The notes under the pieces were generated by a model. That model saw only the letters and a list, made by a program, of their open reading frames with translations. It was not told where the DNA came from and did not search any database. Positions 6,872-15,086 of a stretch of 19,584 nucleotides of DNA are shown piece after piece. Location: the NCBI GenBank assembly GCA_016297805.1, contig JAEDFX010000038.1, positions 1-19,584 on the forward strand, given 5' to 3'. How positions within the stretch are numbered: position 1 is the stretch's first letter; the number at the start of each line of letters is the position of its first letter. The stretch comes from Treponema sp. (GTDB lineage Bacteria; Spirochaetota; Spirochaetia; Treponematales; Treponemataceae). The position numbers were made by a program, and so were the translations under genes.

Positions 6872-6912
6872 AAAAAAGGTCAGTCTTTCTACCCAGAGAA
6901 AGACTGACCTTT
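6872..6912 (-). terminator. hairpin 1 between binding protein and permease
   Basis: A perfect 16-bp stem (6875-6890 / 6897-6912) with a 6-nt loop. In the minus-strand transcript it ends in a U run (complement of 6872-6877), the form of an intrinsic terminator. It would let the binding protein be made in excess over the permease. It shares the 10-mer GTCAGTCTTT with the 40-bp array. Confidence 0.75.
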
Positions 6913-6917
6913 AAAAG

Positions 6918-6963
6918 AAAAGTGATACAACGATGACTGACATCGGTGTATCACTTTTTTAAC
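6918..6963. repeat. hairpin 2, diverged copy of the 40-bp repeat
   Basis: Stem 6918-6929 / 6947-6958 (12 bp) with an inner CGATG/CATCG extension. Bases 6924-6958 align without gaps to the 40-bp unit of 2431-2470 at 24 of 35 positions, including GATACA, ATG.C.G.C and TGTA.CACT.TT. T-rich on both flanks, so it may also act as a terminator. Confidence 0.55.
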
Positions 6964-7004
6964 GCATTTTCTATTGTAGCCTCGGATAAATCCTCGGAAG
7001 CGTT

Positions 7005-7784
7005 CTATTTTCTTACAATAATTACTTGTTCTGATGCGAAGTATGGTTCTGAGAAGTCTACGTTCTTTTTGCGTTCTTCTGTTACAGACATACCGGCTGC
7101 AATGAAATCAATCGTACCAGCCTGTAATGCTGGAATGAGAGAATCAAATGCCATATCTACAACTTCAAGCTTCAAACCTGCAGTCTTAGCTATTTCCTTA
7201 CCCATAGAAATATCAAAACCTACGATATCTTTTCCTTCAACATATTCAAATGGAGGGAATGCAGCATTTGTACCAAGTTTAATAACTTTTGATGATGCAA
7301 CAGCCGCAATAGCTGGCACTACGATTTTTCCATCAGCAGGCATATAAGCAGCAACCAATTTTTCATAGTCACCATTTGCTTTCATAGCAACGATTGTTTT
7401 ATTAACAGCATCAAGAACTTCTGCATTTCCTTTCTTAACTGCAATAGCATATTCTTCCTTATTTGCTGTAAACAATGGATCACGAATAATCTTAAGTGAT
7501 GGATTCTTTTTTACAATTTCTGCAGCTGGAAGTTCATCAAGAACAACTGCATCAAGTGCGCCATTCTTCAAGTCCATAGCAGCATCCATTCCAGACTTAA
7601 ATGATGAAAGTTTTACCTTTGCAACATTCTCCATAACCCAAGATTCACCTGTTGTTCCGTTCTGAACACCGATTTTCTTTCCAGCCAAATCAGCAACGGA
7701 ATTAATAACAACCTTCTTAGGTTTTGCAGCAAGAGCTCCAACACAAAGCCCTGCAATCATCAAAGCAGCAACAATTTTTTTCAT
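7005..7784 (-). CDS. circularly permuted amino acid-binding protein (SBP_bac_3)
   Basis: The periplasmic binding protein of the importer. The start is placed at ATG 7782-7784 (259 residues), because GAGGAA lies just upstream; the longer frame adds four residues. Residues 1-20 are a signal peptide ending near ALAA, with no good lipobox. The lobe order is reversed. The normally C-terminal lobe comes first: NSVADLAGKKIGVQNGTTGE from about 28, LDAVVLDELPA with D83, ending in DYEKLVAAYM near 148. The normally N-terminal lobe follows: LGTNAAFPPFEYVEGKDIVG from about 170, FDSLIPALQAGTIDF, AGMSVTEERKK with R238, and VDFSEPYFASEQVIIV. A roughly 20-residue linker joins them. The family's ligand residues (T44/T45, D83, R238) are all present. 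It lies 11 bp after glgP. Confidence 0.9.
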   Translation of the reverse strand: MKKIVAALMIAGLCVGALAAKPKKVVINSVADLAGKKIGVQNGTTGESWVMENVAKVKLSSFKSGMDAAMDLKNGALDAVVLDELPAAEIVKKNPSLKIIRDPLFTANKEEYAIAVKKGNAEVLDAVNKTIVAMKANGDYEKLVAAYMPADGKIVVPAIAAVASSKVIKLGTNAAFPPFEYVEGKDIVGFDISMGKEIAKTAGLKLEVVDMAFDSLIPALQAGTIDFIAAGMSVTEERKKNVDFSEPYFASEQVIIVRK

Positions 7785-7795
7785 TTTTTTCCTCA

Positions 7796-10243
7796 TTATT
7801 TTACGACAACTCTATTCAAGTGCCAGATATCCCGAACGTAATCTTCAATTGTACGGTCAGAAGAGAACTTACCACAATTAGCAATGTTCTTCAATGTCAT
7901 GCGAGCCCAACCCTTCTTGTCTGCATAAGCTTCTGCAATCTTTTCGCGAGCTTTACAGTAAGAATCAAAGTCTGCAAGAACGTAATAAACGTCTGGACGC
8001 TGCCCTTCAACACCGTATACCAAAGAATCATGCAATTCCTTAAACAACTGATGAGTTGGATCATAAGTTCCATCAACAAGCTGTTCAATAACCTTTGCAA
8101 GAGCAGGATTACAATCCAAGTATTCCTGTGGATTATAAGAATGTTCTGCTTCCATCTTCTTGATTTCTTCTGTCAAAAGACCGAATACGAATCCGTTTTC
8201 TTTTCCAGCTTCTTCAAAGATTTCAATGTTAGCACCGTCCATAGTACCAAGTGTCAAAGCACCGTTTGCCATGAATTTCATGTTAGATGTACCAGAAGCT
8301 TCAAGACCTGCTGTAGAAATCTGTTCTGAAACATCTGCAGCTGGGAAAATCTTTTCTGCAACAGATACACGATAGTTTTCTACGAATACAACACGTAACT
8401 TGCCGCGAACACGGCGGTCATTATTGATTCTTTCAGCAACTGTATTAATCAATTTAATGATTGACTTAGCACGGCGGTATCCAGAAGCAGCCTTAGCACC
8501 AAAGATGAATGTACGAGCAGGTGGATTGTAAGAAGGATCTTCTACAATGCGGTTATACAAGTACATTACGTTCAAAATATTCAAAAGCTGACGTTTATAT
8601 TCGTGCAAGCGTTTTACCTGAACATCAAAAATTGAATCCGGATCAAGGAATTCGTTCTGAGTATGTTTAAGGTATTCAGCCAAAGCCTGTTTATTTTCCA
8701 TTTTAATGCGGATAAGTTCGTTCAAGCTTTCTTCATCATCAAGGAATTTTTCCAATCCCTTAAGCTTAGCCAAATCTTTTTCCCAACCATGTCCAATTCT
8801 ATCTGTAATGAATTTAGCAAGCTGAGGGTTAGCACTAAGCAGCCAGCGGCGCTGAGTAATACCGTTTGTCTTATTGTTGAACTTTTCTGGATAAATAGCA
8901 TACCAGTCTTTAAGTTCAGCAGTCTTTAATAATTCTGTATGAAGTGCAGCTACACCGTTTACGCTGAAACATGAATGAATTGCCATCCAAGCCATGTAAA
9001 CCATGTTATTATGGATGATAGCCATGTGTTCATGTTTGTAGTAATCGTTAGGAAATTTCTGACGGAGTTCAATTACCAGACGACGGTTGATTTCTTCAAC
9101 AATCTGATAAACACGTGGGAGCAAGCCCTGGAAGATTTCAATTGGCCATTTTTCCAATGCTTCTGCCAAAATTGTGTGGTTTGTATAAGCGAATGTGTGT
9201 GTTACTACATCCCAAGCTTCATCCCAACCTACATTATAGTCATCCATAAGGATACGCATAAGTTCTGGAATAGCTACTACCGGGTGAGTATCATTCAACT
9301 GAATTACATGCAAATCAGCAAATTTAGAGAAGTCTGTTCCGTGGTCAGCAACATAGTGACGTACTAAATCCTGCAAAGAAGCAGAACTGAAGAAGTACTG
9401 CTGTTTAAGACGAAGAGCCTTTCCAGAAGGACCGTTATCATTTGGATAAAGAACGCGGCTGATATTTTCTGCTGAGTTCTGACGTTCAACCGCACGGTTA
9501 TAATCCATGTTGTTGAAAAGCTGCAAGTCAAATCCGTTTGGAGAAGATGCCTGCCACAAGCGGAGTGTATTTACAGTTTTTGTATCAAAACCGATGATTG
9601 GCATGTCGTAAGGAGTAGCTGTTACTTCTTCTGCATTTTCAATATGGAAGGTTGGCTGTCCGTCTGGTGTTTTTCCATAAGCAATGTTTCCACCAAATTT
9701 TACAGTTACTGCCAGGTCTGAACGTTTAATTTCCCATGGGTCACGGTGAGCAAGCCAGTTATCTGGATATTCTACCTGATAACCATCTTCAATTCTCTGT
9801 TCGAACATACCGTACTCATAGCGAATACCGTATCCGTGTCCAGGATAATCCAAAGTTGCAAGAGAATCCAGGAAACATGCAGCAAGACGACCAAGACCAC
9901 CGTTTCCAAGACCTGCATCTGGTTCTTCGTCTTCAATCATGTTGTAGTCAATGCTCATATCTTTAAGAACTTCTTCTACAGCATCTTTAATTCCTGCGTT
10001 GATAAGGTTATTGCTCATTGCACGACCCATCAAGAATTCAGCTGATAAATAATATAGCTGTTTTGTAGGTTTCTTTTCATATTCAGCACGAGTTGCCATC
10101 CAGTTAGGCATAATAATTTCAAGTGCAGAAGCTGAAACTGCATCAAAAAGATCATGTTTGTTAGCCTGTGAAATATCCTTTCCATACTGACGGCGCAAAC
10201 GAGCAGACAAGTTAGCTTTAAATTCTTCCTTGTTGAAATCCAT
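7796..10243 (-). CDS. glgP: glycogen/maltodextrin phosphorylase
   Basis: A GT35 phosphorylase that releases glucose 1-phosphate from alpha-1,4 chain ends using phosphate and pyridoxal phosphate. The 815 residues match the full family length. The PLP lysine is K656 in EASGTSNMKFMANGALTLGT. Other conserved stretches are GLGNGGLGRLAACFLDSLAT (112-131), QLNDTHP (315-321), NGITQRRWL (460-468) and VKRLHEYKRQLLN (543-555). It is preceded by AAGGAG at a good distance and lies 30 bp after glgX. GlgX removes the limit-dextrin branches left by this enzyme. It is followed within 11 bp by the amino-acid binding-protein gene, an unusual operon partner. Confidence 0.97.
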   Translation of the reverse strand: MDFNKEEFKANLSARLRRQYGKDISQANKHDLFDAVSASALEIIMPNWMATRAEYEKKPTKQLYYLSAEFLMGRAMSNNLINAGIKDAVEEVLKDMSIDYNMIEDEEPDAGLGNGGLGRLAACFLDSLATLDYPGHGYGIRYEYGMFEQRIEDGYQVEYPDNWLAHRDPWEIKRSDLAVTVKFGGNIAYGKTPDGQPTFHIENAEEVTATPYDMPIIGFDTKTVNTLRLWQASSPNGFDLQLFNNMDYNRAVERQNSAENISRVLYPNDNGPSGKALRLKQQYFFSSASLQDLVRHYVADHGTDFSKFADLHVIQLNDTHPVVAIPELMRILMDDYNVGWDEAWDVVTHTFAYTNHTILAEALEKWPIEIFQGLLPRVYQIVEEINRRLVIELRQKFPNDYYKHEHMAIIHNNMVYMAWMAIHSCFSVNGVAALHTELLKTAELKDWYAIYPEKFNNKTNGITQRRWLLSANPQLAKFITDRIGHGWEKDLAKLKGLEKFLDDEESLNELIRIKMENKQALAEYLKHTQNEFLDPDSIFDVQVKRLHEYKRQLLNILNVMYLYNRIVEDPSYNPPARTFIFGAKAASGYRRAKSIIKLINTVAERINNDRRVRGKLRVVFVENYRVSVAEKIFPAADVSEQISTAGLEASGTSNMKFMANGALTLGTMDGANIEIFEEAGKENGFVFGLLTEEIKKMEAEHSYNPQEYLDCNPALAKVIEQLVDGTYDPTHQLFKELHDSLVYGVEGQRPDVYYVLADFDSYCKAREKIAEAYADKKGWARMTLKNIANCGKFSSDRTIEDYVRDIWHLNRVVVK

Positions 10244-10273
10244 AAAAAAATCTCCTTAAATAGTTGTTCGCAA

Positions 10274-12406
10274 TTATTTGCTCATTAAAATTACGGAAGC
10301 CCCAGAAACCAGAACATAACGTCTTTGCTCCTGTAAAAGTTCTTCCTGTCCACTTTCTAAAATATCTTCAGGGCTTTCAAAAGAAGTATCCGCAACGCGG
10401 TACCATTTTCGGTTGCCCGATAAAGCAGGTAAAGTAATAGTCAGATCATAAATATCCATATTTGTTGCAACATAGAAATCATTATCTGCCTCAAGACCGT
10501 TCAGCTTGAATGCAAGGAAACGGCCCAGTTTATTCCAGTCTGGTACTTTTGCCGCAGCATCATACCAGGCAATTTCAGGTATTCCACCCTTTTCATAATT
10601 ATCACGGAAGAAGGAACGTCTTGTAAACACCTGATGATTCAATCGTAATTTTATAAGATTTGATGCGAATCTAACAAGACCTTCATTTGTTTTTGCAAGG
10701 TTCCAGTCAAACCAGCTGATTTCATTGTCCTGACAATAGGCATTATTATTTCCACCCTGAGTACGGCGCATTTCGTCACCGCCCAACATCATTGGAACGC
10801 CCTGCGATGTCATAAGATGAACAAAGAAATTCTTTATTGTTTTAACACGAACGCTTTCTATTTTTGGATTTGTACATTCGCCTTCATATCCATGATTGTA
10901 GCTTAAGTTATCATCACTACCATCAAGATTCTGTTCACCATTTTCTTCATTATGCTTGTAGTTATAGCTTACAAGATCATTCAAAGTGAACCCGTCATGT
11001 GCAGTTATAAAATTGATTGAAGCTGTAGGTGCCCGTCCACTGTGATTATAACAGTCAGAGCTTCCGGCAATTCTTGTAGCAGCTGCAGTAGCAACGTTTT
11101 CATCACCACGAAGGAAACGGCGGATATCATCACGATAGCGGCCATTCCATTCACTCCAGCGATTTTTAATTCCTCCAGGAAATCCACCAAGCTGATAAAG
11201 CCCCGCACAATCCCAAGGCTCTGCAATAATTTTAGTTTTTGCAAGAACAGGATCGGCACTGATAGCTGCTGTAACAGAAGGGAAATCGCCACCAATTGGT
11301 GTACCATTTGGAGAACGGGTCATAATAGATGCAAGATCAAAACGGAAACCGTCTACGTGCATATTCACAACCCAATATCTAAGACTGTCCAATATAAATT
11401 GATATGTTACAGGATTATTGCAGTTCACACTGTTTCCACAACCACTGTAATTCATGTAGTAATTTTTATCGTTTACAGGAAGAGAATAATAAACATCATT
11501 CTGCAAGCCACGGAATTCAAATGTGTAGCCATGTTCGTTTCCTTCTGCAGTATGATTATAAACAACATCAAGAATTACTTCTATGCCGGCTTTGTGCAAT
11601 TCCTTTACCATCTGTTTGAATTCTCGAACCGGACCACCTGGAGTACGATCTGCTGAATAAGAAGTTTTTGGTGCAAAGAATCCGATTGTACTGTAGCCCC
11701 AGTAATTTACCAGCTGATTTCCCGTTCTAGGATTTGAATTACCGTTTTCATTTTCATCAAATTCAAATAATGGAAGAAGTTCAACAGATGTAATTCCAAG
11801 ATTTTTAAGATAATCAATTTTATGAGTAAAACCCTTGTAAGTACCGGCAAATTCTTTTGGAACATCGGAAGTTTCAGACGCAGTAAAGCCTTTTACATGA
11901 GTTTCATAAATAACTGTTTTATTTAATGGGTAATTAAGAGGTCTGTCCCCTTCCCAATCAAAATCATCATCTACAACGACACATTTTGGGAAATCAGATA
12001 AATCTTTCAGTTCTCCACCTTCATTGGCAGAGAACCCCTGTCTATGCTGCTTATTATATGAACGGAATACAGAACCATTTGAAAATGCTTTAGCATAAGG
12101 GTCAAACAGATATTTATGCTTATTAAAGCGCAATCCCTCAGGAGGTATATAAGGACCGTCAACCTTATACAAATAAAGAGCACCAGCTCCAATTCCTTCT
12201 ATCAAGATATGCCAAATATCACCAGTTCTGTTAACAACAGGATCAAGATTCACAACTGAAGCTGGAGATACATCATTTTCTGAATTAAATAGAACTAAAC
12301 TTACATTTGTAGCATCTCTACTATATAAAGAGAAGTTTACCCCCTTCGGAGTAATTACAGCTCCAAAACTAAGAGGCATTCCGTTATGAATTTTAATTTC
12401 AGCCAT
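10274..12406 (-). CDS. glgX: glycogen debranching enzyme (GH13 isoamylase type)
   Basis: A 710-residue GlgX/isoamylase (GH13_11) that hydrolyses alpha-1,6 branches left after phosphorylase action. An N-terminal CBM48-like domain covers roughly residues 10-110. The TIM barrel carries DVVYNH (280-285), the nucleophile D357 in GFRFDLA, the acid/base E396 in AEPWD and the third carboxylate D471 in TAHDGFTLNDLVSYN. No signal peptide is visible, fitting intracellular glycogen breakdown. The ATG has no Shine-Dalgarno sequence; TATAAT at 12421-12416 ends 9 bp before it. It is first in the glgX-glgP-ABC transporter run and diverges from era across 54 bp. Confidence 0.95.
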   Translation of the reverse strand: MAEIKIHNGMPLSFGAVITPKGVNFSLYSRDATNVSLVLFNSENDVSPASVVNLDPVVNRTGDIWHILIEGIGAGALYLYKVDGPYIPPEGLRFNKHKYLFDPYAKAFSNGSVFRSYNKQHRQGFSANEGGELKDLSDFPKCVVVDDDFDWEGDRPLNYPLNKTVIYETHVKGFTASETSDVPKEFAGTYKGFTHKIDYLKNLGITSVELLPLFEFDENENGNSNPRTGNQLVNYWGYSTIGFFAPKTSYSADRTPGGPVREFKQMVKELHKAGIEVILDVVYNHTAEGNEHGYTFEFRGLQNDVYYSLPVNDKNYYMNYSGCGNSVNCNNPVTYQFILDSLRYWVVNMHVDGFRFDLASIMTRSPNGTPIGGDFPSVTAAISADPVLAKTKIIAEPWDCAGLYQLGGFPGGIKNRWSEWNGRYRDDIRRFLRGDENVATAAATRIAGSSDCYNHSGRAPTASINFITAHDGFTLNDLVSYNYKHNEENGEQNLDGSDDNLSYNHGYEGECTNPKIESVRVKTIKNFFVHLMTSQGVPMMLGGDEMRRTQGGNNNAYCQDNEISWFDWNLAKTNEGLVRFASNLIKLRLNHQVFTRRSFFRDNYEKGGIPEIAWYDAAAKVPDWNKLGRFLAFKLNGLEADNDFYVATNMDIYDLTITLPALSGNRKWYRVADTSFESPEDILESGQEELLQEQRRYVLVSGASVILMSK

Positions 12407-12415
12407 AATTCAATA

Positions 12416-12453
12416 ATTATAATATAGATTATAGGTAAATTCTACTATATAAT
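12416..12453. promoter_or_regulatory. divergent glgX/era promoters
   Basis: TATAAT on the minus strand at 12421-12416 (9 bp before the glgX ATG) and TATAAT on the plus strand at 12448-12453 (7 bp before the era ATG). The -35 regions are weak and would overlap, so the two promoters may interfere. Neither gene has a ribosome binding site. Confidence 0.45.
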
Positions 12454-12460
12454 AATTTAC

Positions 12461-13387
12461 ATGAGTGAAAATAAAGAAAACACACAACCATTACGTACTG
12501 CCGTTGTTGCAATTATTGGCCGTCCTAGTGCCGGAAAATCAACTTTTTTAAATACTGCCTGTCAGGAACCAGTTAGTATTGTATCTCCAATTCCTCAGAC
12601 TACAAGAAATGCAATTAAAGGAATTGTAAATACTTCTTATGGTCAGTTGATTTTTATTGATACACCAGGTTATCACGATTCAGAAAAGAAGCTGAACCTG
12701 CGCCTTCGTAATGTTACAGAAGCTCAGCTTGATGATATTGACTGCGTTCTTTATGTAATTGACTCTACAAGAGCAACCGGAGAAGAAGAAGTTCATACTG
12801 CAAATCTTTTGAAAAAACTTCAGTCAAAAACCGTTGTTGCTATTAACAAAACTGATTTACCTGCCAGCAAGCCTCTTCCAATCCGTCAGTTTATTTCAGA
12901 AAATCTTCCAGACATTCCTGCTGACCGCATTCTTGAAATGTCTGCAGAAAAAGATATTGGAATTAACGAAGTTCTTAAGGCTCTTTACAGTATTTCTCCA
13001 GAAGGAGATCCAATGTATGATGAAGAACTCTATACCGATCAGGATTTAACCTTCCGCATTTGTGAAGTAATTCGCGGTGAGGCTATAAATCGTCTTGAAC
13101 AGGAAATTCCTCATGCAGTTTATGTAGAAGTTGCTGATGTTGAACATCGTAATGAAGGCAAAAAACTTTGGATTCGTGCATTTCTTTGTGTTGAAAGAGA
13201 CAGCCAGAAGGGTATAGTAATCGGAAAAGGAGCCAGCAAAATCAAAGAAATCAGAATGGCAGCAGTTCGCAAGCTTAGTGAGATTTATATTCAGAAAATT
13301 GATTTGGATTTGCAGGTCAAAGTTGATAAAAACTGGCGTCAGCGTGATTATACAATCAATAAGCTGATTCCTTCAGAAAAGAAATAA
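12461..13387 (+). CDS. era: GTPase Era
   Basis: Era is a GTPase that binds the 3' end of 16S rRNA and helps mature the 30S subunit. All G motifs are visible in the 308 residues: G1 GRPSAGKST (20-28, a variant of the common GRPNVGKST), G2 QTTRN, G3 DTPG (67-70), G4 NKTD (129-132) and G5 SAEK (161-164). The C-terminal KH domain has its GxxG-type loop in VIGKGASKIKEI (253-264). The length is usual for Era. The start has TATAAT 7 bp upstream and no Shine-Dalgarno sequence. The HD-GYP gene follows after 31 bp on the same strand and is probably co-transcribed. Confidence 0.95.
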   Translation: MSENKENTQPLRTAVVAIIGRPSAGKSTFLNTACQEPVSIVSPIPQTTRNAIKGIVNTSYGQLIFIDTPGYHDSEKKLNLRLRNVTEAQLDDIDCVLYVIDSTRATGEEEVHTANLLKKLQSKTVVAINKTDLPASKPLPIRQFISENLPDIPADRILEMSAEKDIGINEVLKALYSISPEGDPMYDEELYTDQDLTFRICEVIRGEAINRLEQEIPHAVYVEVADVEHRNEGKKLWIRAFLCVERDSQKGIVIGKGASKIKEIRMAAVRKLSEIYIQKIDLDLQVKVDKNWRQRDYTINKLIPSEKK

Positions 13388-13418
13388 GGATTTTTATAAT
13401 TCGGACGATAAACAGAGT

Positions 13419-14759
13419 ATGTCAGCTTTAACAGACGAAGTAGAAGCGTTACAACAGATTCTGGCACCTGGAGACATTGCCCATATAGCTCTTCAGATGT
13501 TAGGTTGCATCAATAAAGAAATAACTAATCATACAATACGTACCGCTTTTATTGCCTTAAACATTGCAGAAGCTTTTCCACTCAAAGAAGGAGGTTCTGT
13601 TCAGAACCTGGTACTTCTGGCCATGCTTCATACGATTGGTTTTTTCAGAGAAGATGTAATAACAGGCTATAATCCTCACGACAGTAACATAGATTTTTTT
13701 TCAGACAACAAAGCTGTATTAAGTAAATACGTTTTTACCAGTCTTTATCTTGAATACATGACCCCTATAAAAGCCGATGCTAAGGCTCTCCTGGATTTCA
13801 CACATCCTTATGATGAAAGCAAAACTCAGACTTATATTGATGATTATCGTTCAGTAATTTATTTTTCCGCACGCATAGCAGACTTTATAACAAAACATTC
13901 TGATGAACTTTTACCAGAAGACTTGAATGAAATTGCTCCAGGATTTTTTAATCCTAAAGTTGTAGGAGTGTTTAATCAAATTAATGAAGCTAATGTAATA
14001 CTTGAACAAATCATTACAGGAAGTTTTCGAGCCCATCTATCCCAATTTATATTCCAGGTTCAATATTCAGAAAAAGAGACAAAACAGTTCGAAAAACTTT
14101 TAATATATTTTCTTGATTTTAAAAGTACTAACACAATGAAACATGCAGTCAACACATCCTGCTATGCAATTTCTATTGGCCACCGGCTAAATCTTAATCA
14201 CAAAGATCTTTCAAATCTGTATACCAGTGCAGCTCTTCACGATATTGGAAAAATGGCTACACCTCAGCGTATCCTTGAATTTCCAGGACGACTTTCGCCA
14301 GAAGATATGGGTATTATGCGTCATCATGTTAACCATTCCCGAAGAATCCTAAGTGGTTTTGTTCCATTTTATATTCTGGAAAATGTATATCGTCATCATG
14401 AAAAGCTGAATGGAAAAGGTTATCCAAAGCACATTCCAGGAGATCAAATAACTCTTTTGCAGAGGATTTTAACTGTAGCTGATATTACAAGTGCCTTAAA
14501 TGACTCCCGAAGTTACAAGGAAGAATTTTCAAAAGAAGAAGTTATTTCCATTATGAGTTCTATGACAGATGAAGGAGAACTGGATCCTGCTATCAGCAAG
14601 TTTATAATAGAAGATTATGATGGAATTATGCAGGAACTAAAAGAATTGCAGTCAATTCTAAAAGTTGATTTCACTAATATCATTACAAATTACAACAACT
14701 ATATTATGAATTCAGATGAAGAAGAACCTGAAGAACTGGATGGTCTAGAAGAGTTGTAG
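13419..14759 (+). CDS. tandem HD protein with HD-GYP phosphodiesterase domain
   Basis: A 446-residue protein with two related halves. The C-terminal half (about 235-400) is an HD-GYP domain: H274-D275 in ALHDIGKMATP, H302-H303, H326-H327 in HHEKLNGKGYP with GYP at 334-336, and D355 in VAD. These residues bind the metals and c-di-GMP in characterised members, so it probably hydrolyses c-di-GMP. The N-terminal half (about 35-160) resembles a degenerate HD domain: LHTIGFF at 70-76 replaces LHDIGK, so the metal-binding Asp is lost. No receiver, GGDEF, membrane or signal sequence is present. The ribosome binding site is weak. Activity is inferred from motifs only. Confidence 0.82.
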   Translation: MSALTDEVEALQQILAPGDIAHIALQMLGCINKEITNHTIRTAFIALNIAEAFPLKEGGSVQNLVLLAMLHTIGFFREDVITGYNPHDSNIDFFSDNKAVLSKYVFTSLYLEYMTPIKADAKALLDFTHPYDESKTQTYIDDYRSVIYFSARIADFITKHSDELLPEDLNEIAPGFFNPKVVGVFNQINEANVILEQIITGSFRAHLSQFIFQVQYSEKETKQFEKLLIYFLDFKSTNTMKHAVNTSCYAISIGHRLNLNHKDLSNLYTSAALHDIGKMATPQRILEFPGRLSPEDMGIMRHHVNHSRRILSGFVPFYILENVYRHHEKLNGKGYPKHIPGDQITLLQRILTVADITSALNDSRSYKEEFSKEEVISIMSSMTDEGELDPAISKFIIEDYDGIMQELKELQSILKVDFTNIITNYNNYIMNSDEEEPEELDGLEEL

Positions 14760-14778
14760 AGCAGTGTTTAAATCTCTG

Positions 14779-14807
14779 TTGTTACATTCCAAAAAAAAGA
14801 TTATATT
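14779..14807 (+). promoter_or_regulatory. TSCPD gene promoter, probably leaderless
   Basis: TTGTTA (14779-14784), a 17-bp spacer and TATATT (14802-14807) end 6 bp before the ATG at 14814. No Shine-Dalgarno sequence is present. Confidence 0.55.
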
Positions 14808-14813
14808 TAAAGC

Positions 14814-15056
14814 ATGACTATTACATATAAAACACAGGGCGTATGTGCCCGTACAATCACTTTTGACAAATCAGAAGACGGCGTAATCACAAACATCAGC
14901 TTTGAAGGCGGCTGTAACGGTAACCTTAAAGCTATTTCTAAGTTGTGTGATGGAATGAAGGCTGAAGAAATTGCAGCAAAGCTTTCAGGTAACATTTGCG
15001 GCATGAAAAACACAAGCTGTGCAGATCAGTTTGCTAAAGCTGTAATGTCTAACTAA
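14814..15056 (+). CDS. TSCPD domain protein (TIGR03905 type)
   Basis: An 80-residue cysteine-rich protein matching the small stand-alone TSCPD family (TIGR03905). The same domain occurs at the C-terminus of some class II ribonucleotide reductases, but this family has no established function. Five cysteines are present (C11, C34, C45, C62, C69). The naming motif reads TSCAD at 67-71, and FEGGCNGNLKAISKLCDGM spans 30-48. The cysteine arrangement suggests metal binding, which is inference. No reductase gene is adjacent. It is followed after 30 bp by ychF with its own good ribosome binding site. Confidence 0.85.
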   Translation: MTITYKTQGVCARTITFDKSEDGVITNISFEGGCNGNLKAISKLCDGMKAEEIAAKLSGNICGMKNTSCADQFAKAVMSN

Positions 15057-15086
15057 TTTGTATAATTAATTTTTAAGGATATAAAA

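Noticed and set aside
7005..7784. Binding protein as a truncated gene joined to a second partial copy
   Set aside because: Each lobe is present exactly once and complete, with one signal peptide and a clean linker; this fits permutation better than tandem fragments.
7724..8329. 201-residue open frame on the plus strand over glgP
   Set aside because: It is antisense to conserved phosphorylase sequence; its composition is that expected of a shadow frame.
11042..11656. 204-residue open frame on the plus strand inside glgX
   Set aside because: It is antisense to conserved glgX sequence, has no ribosome binding site and no recognisable domain.
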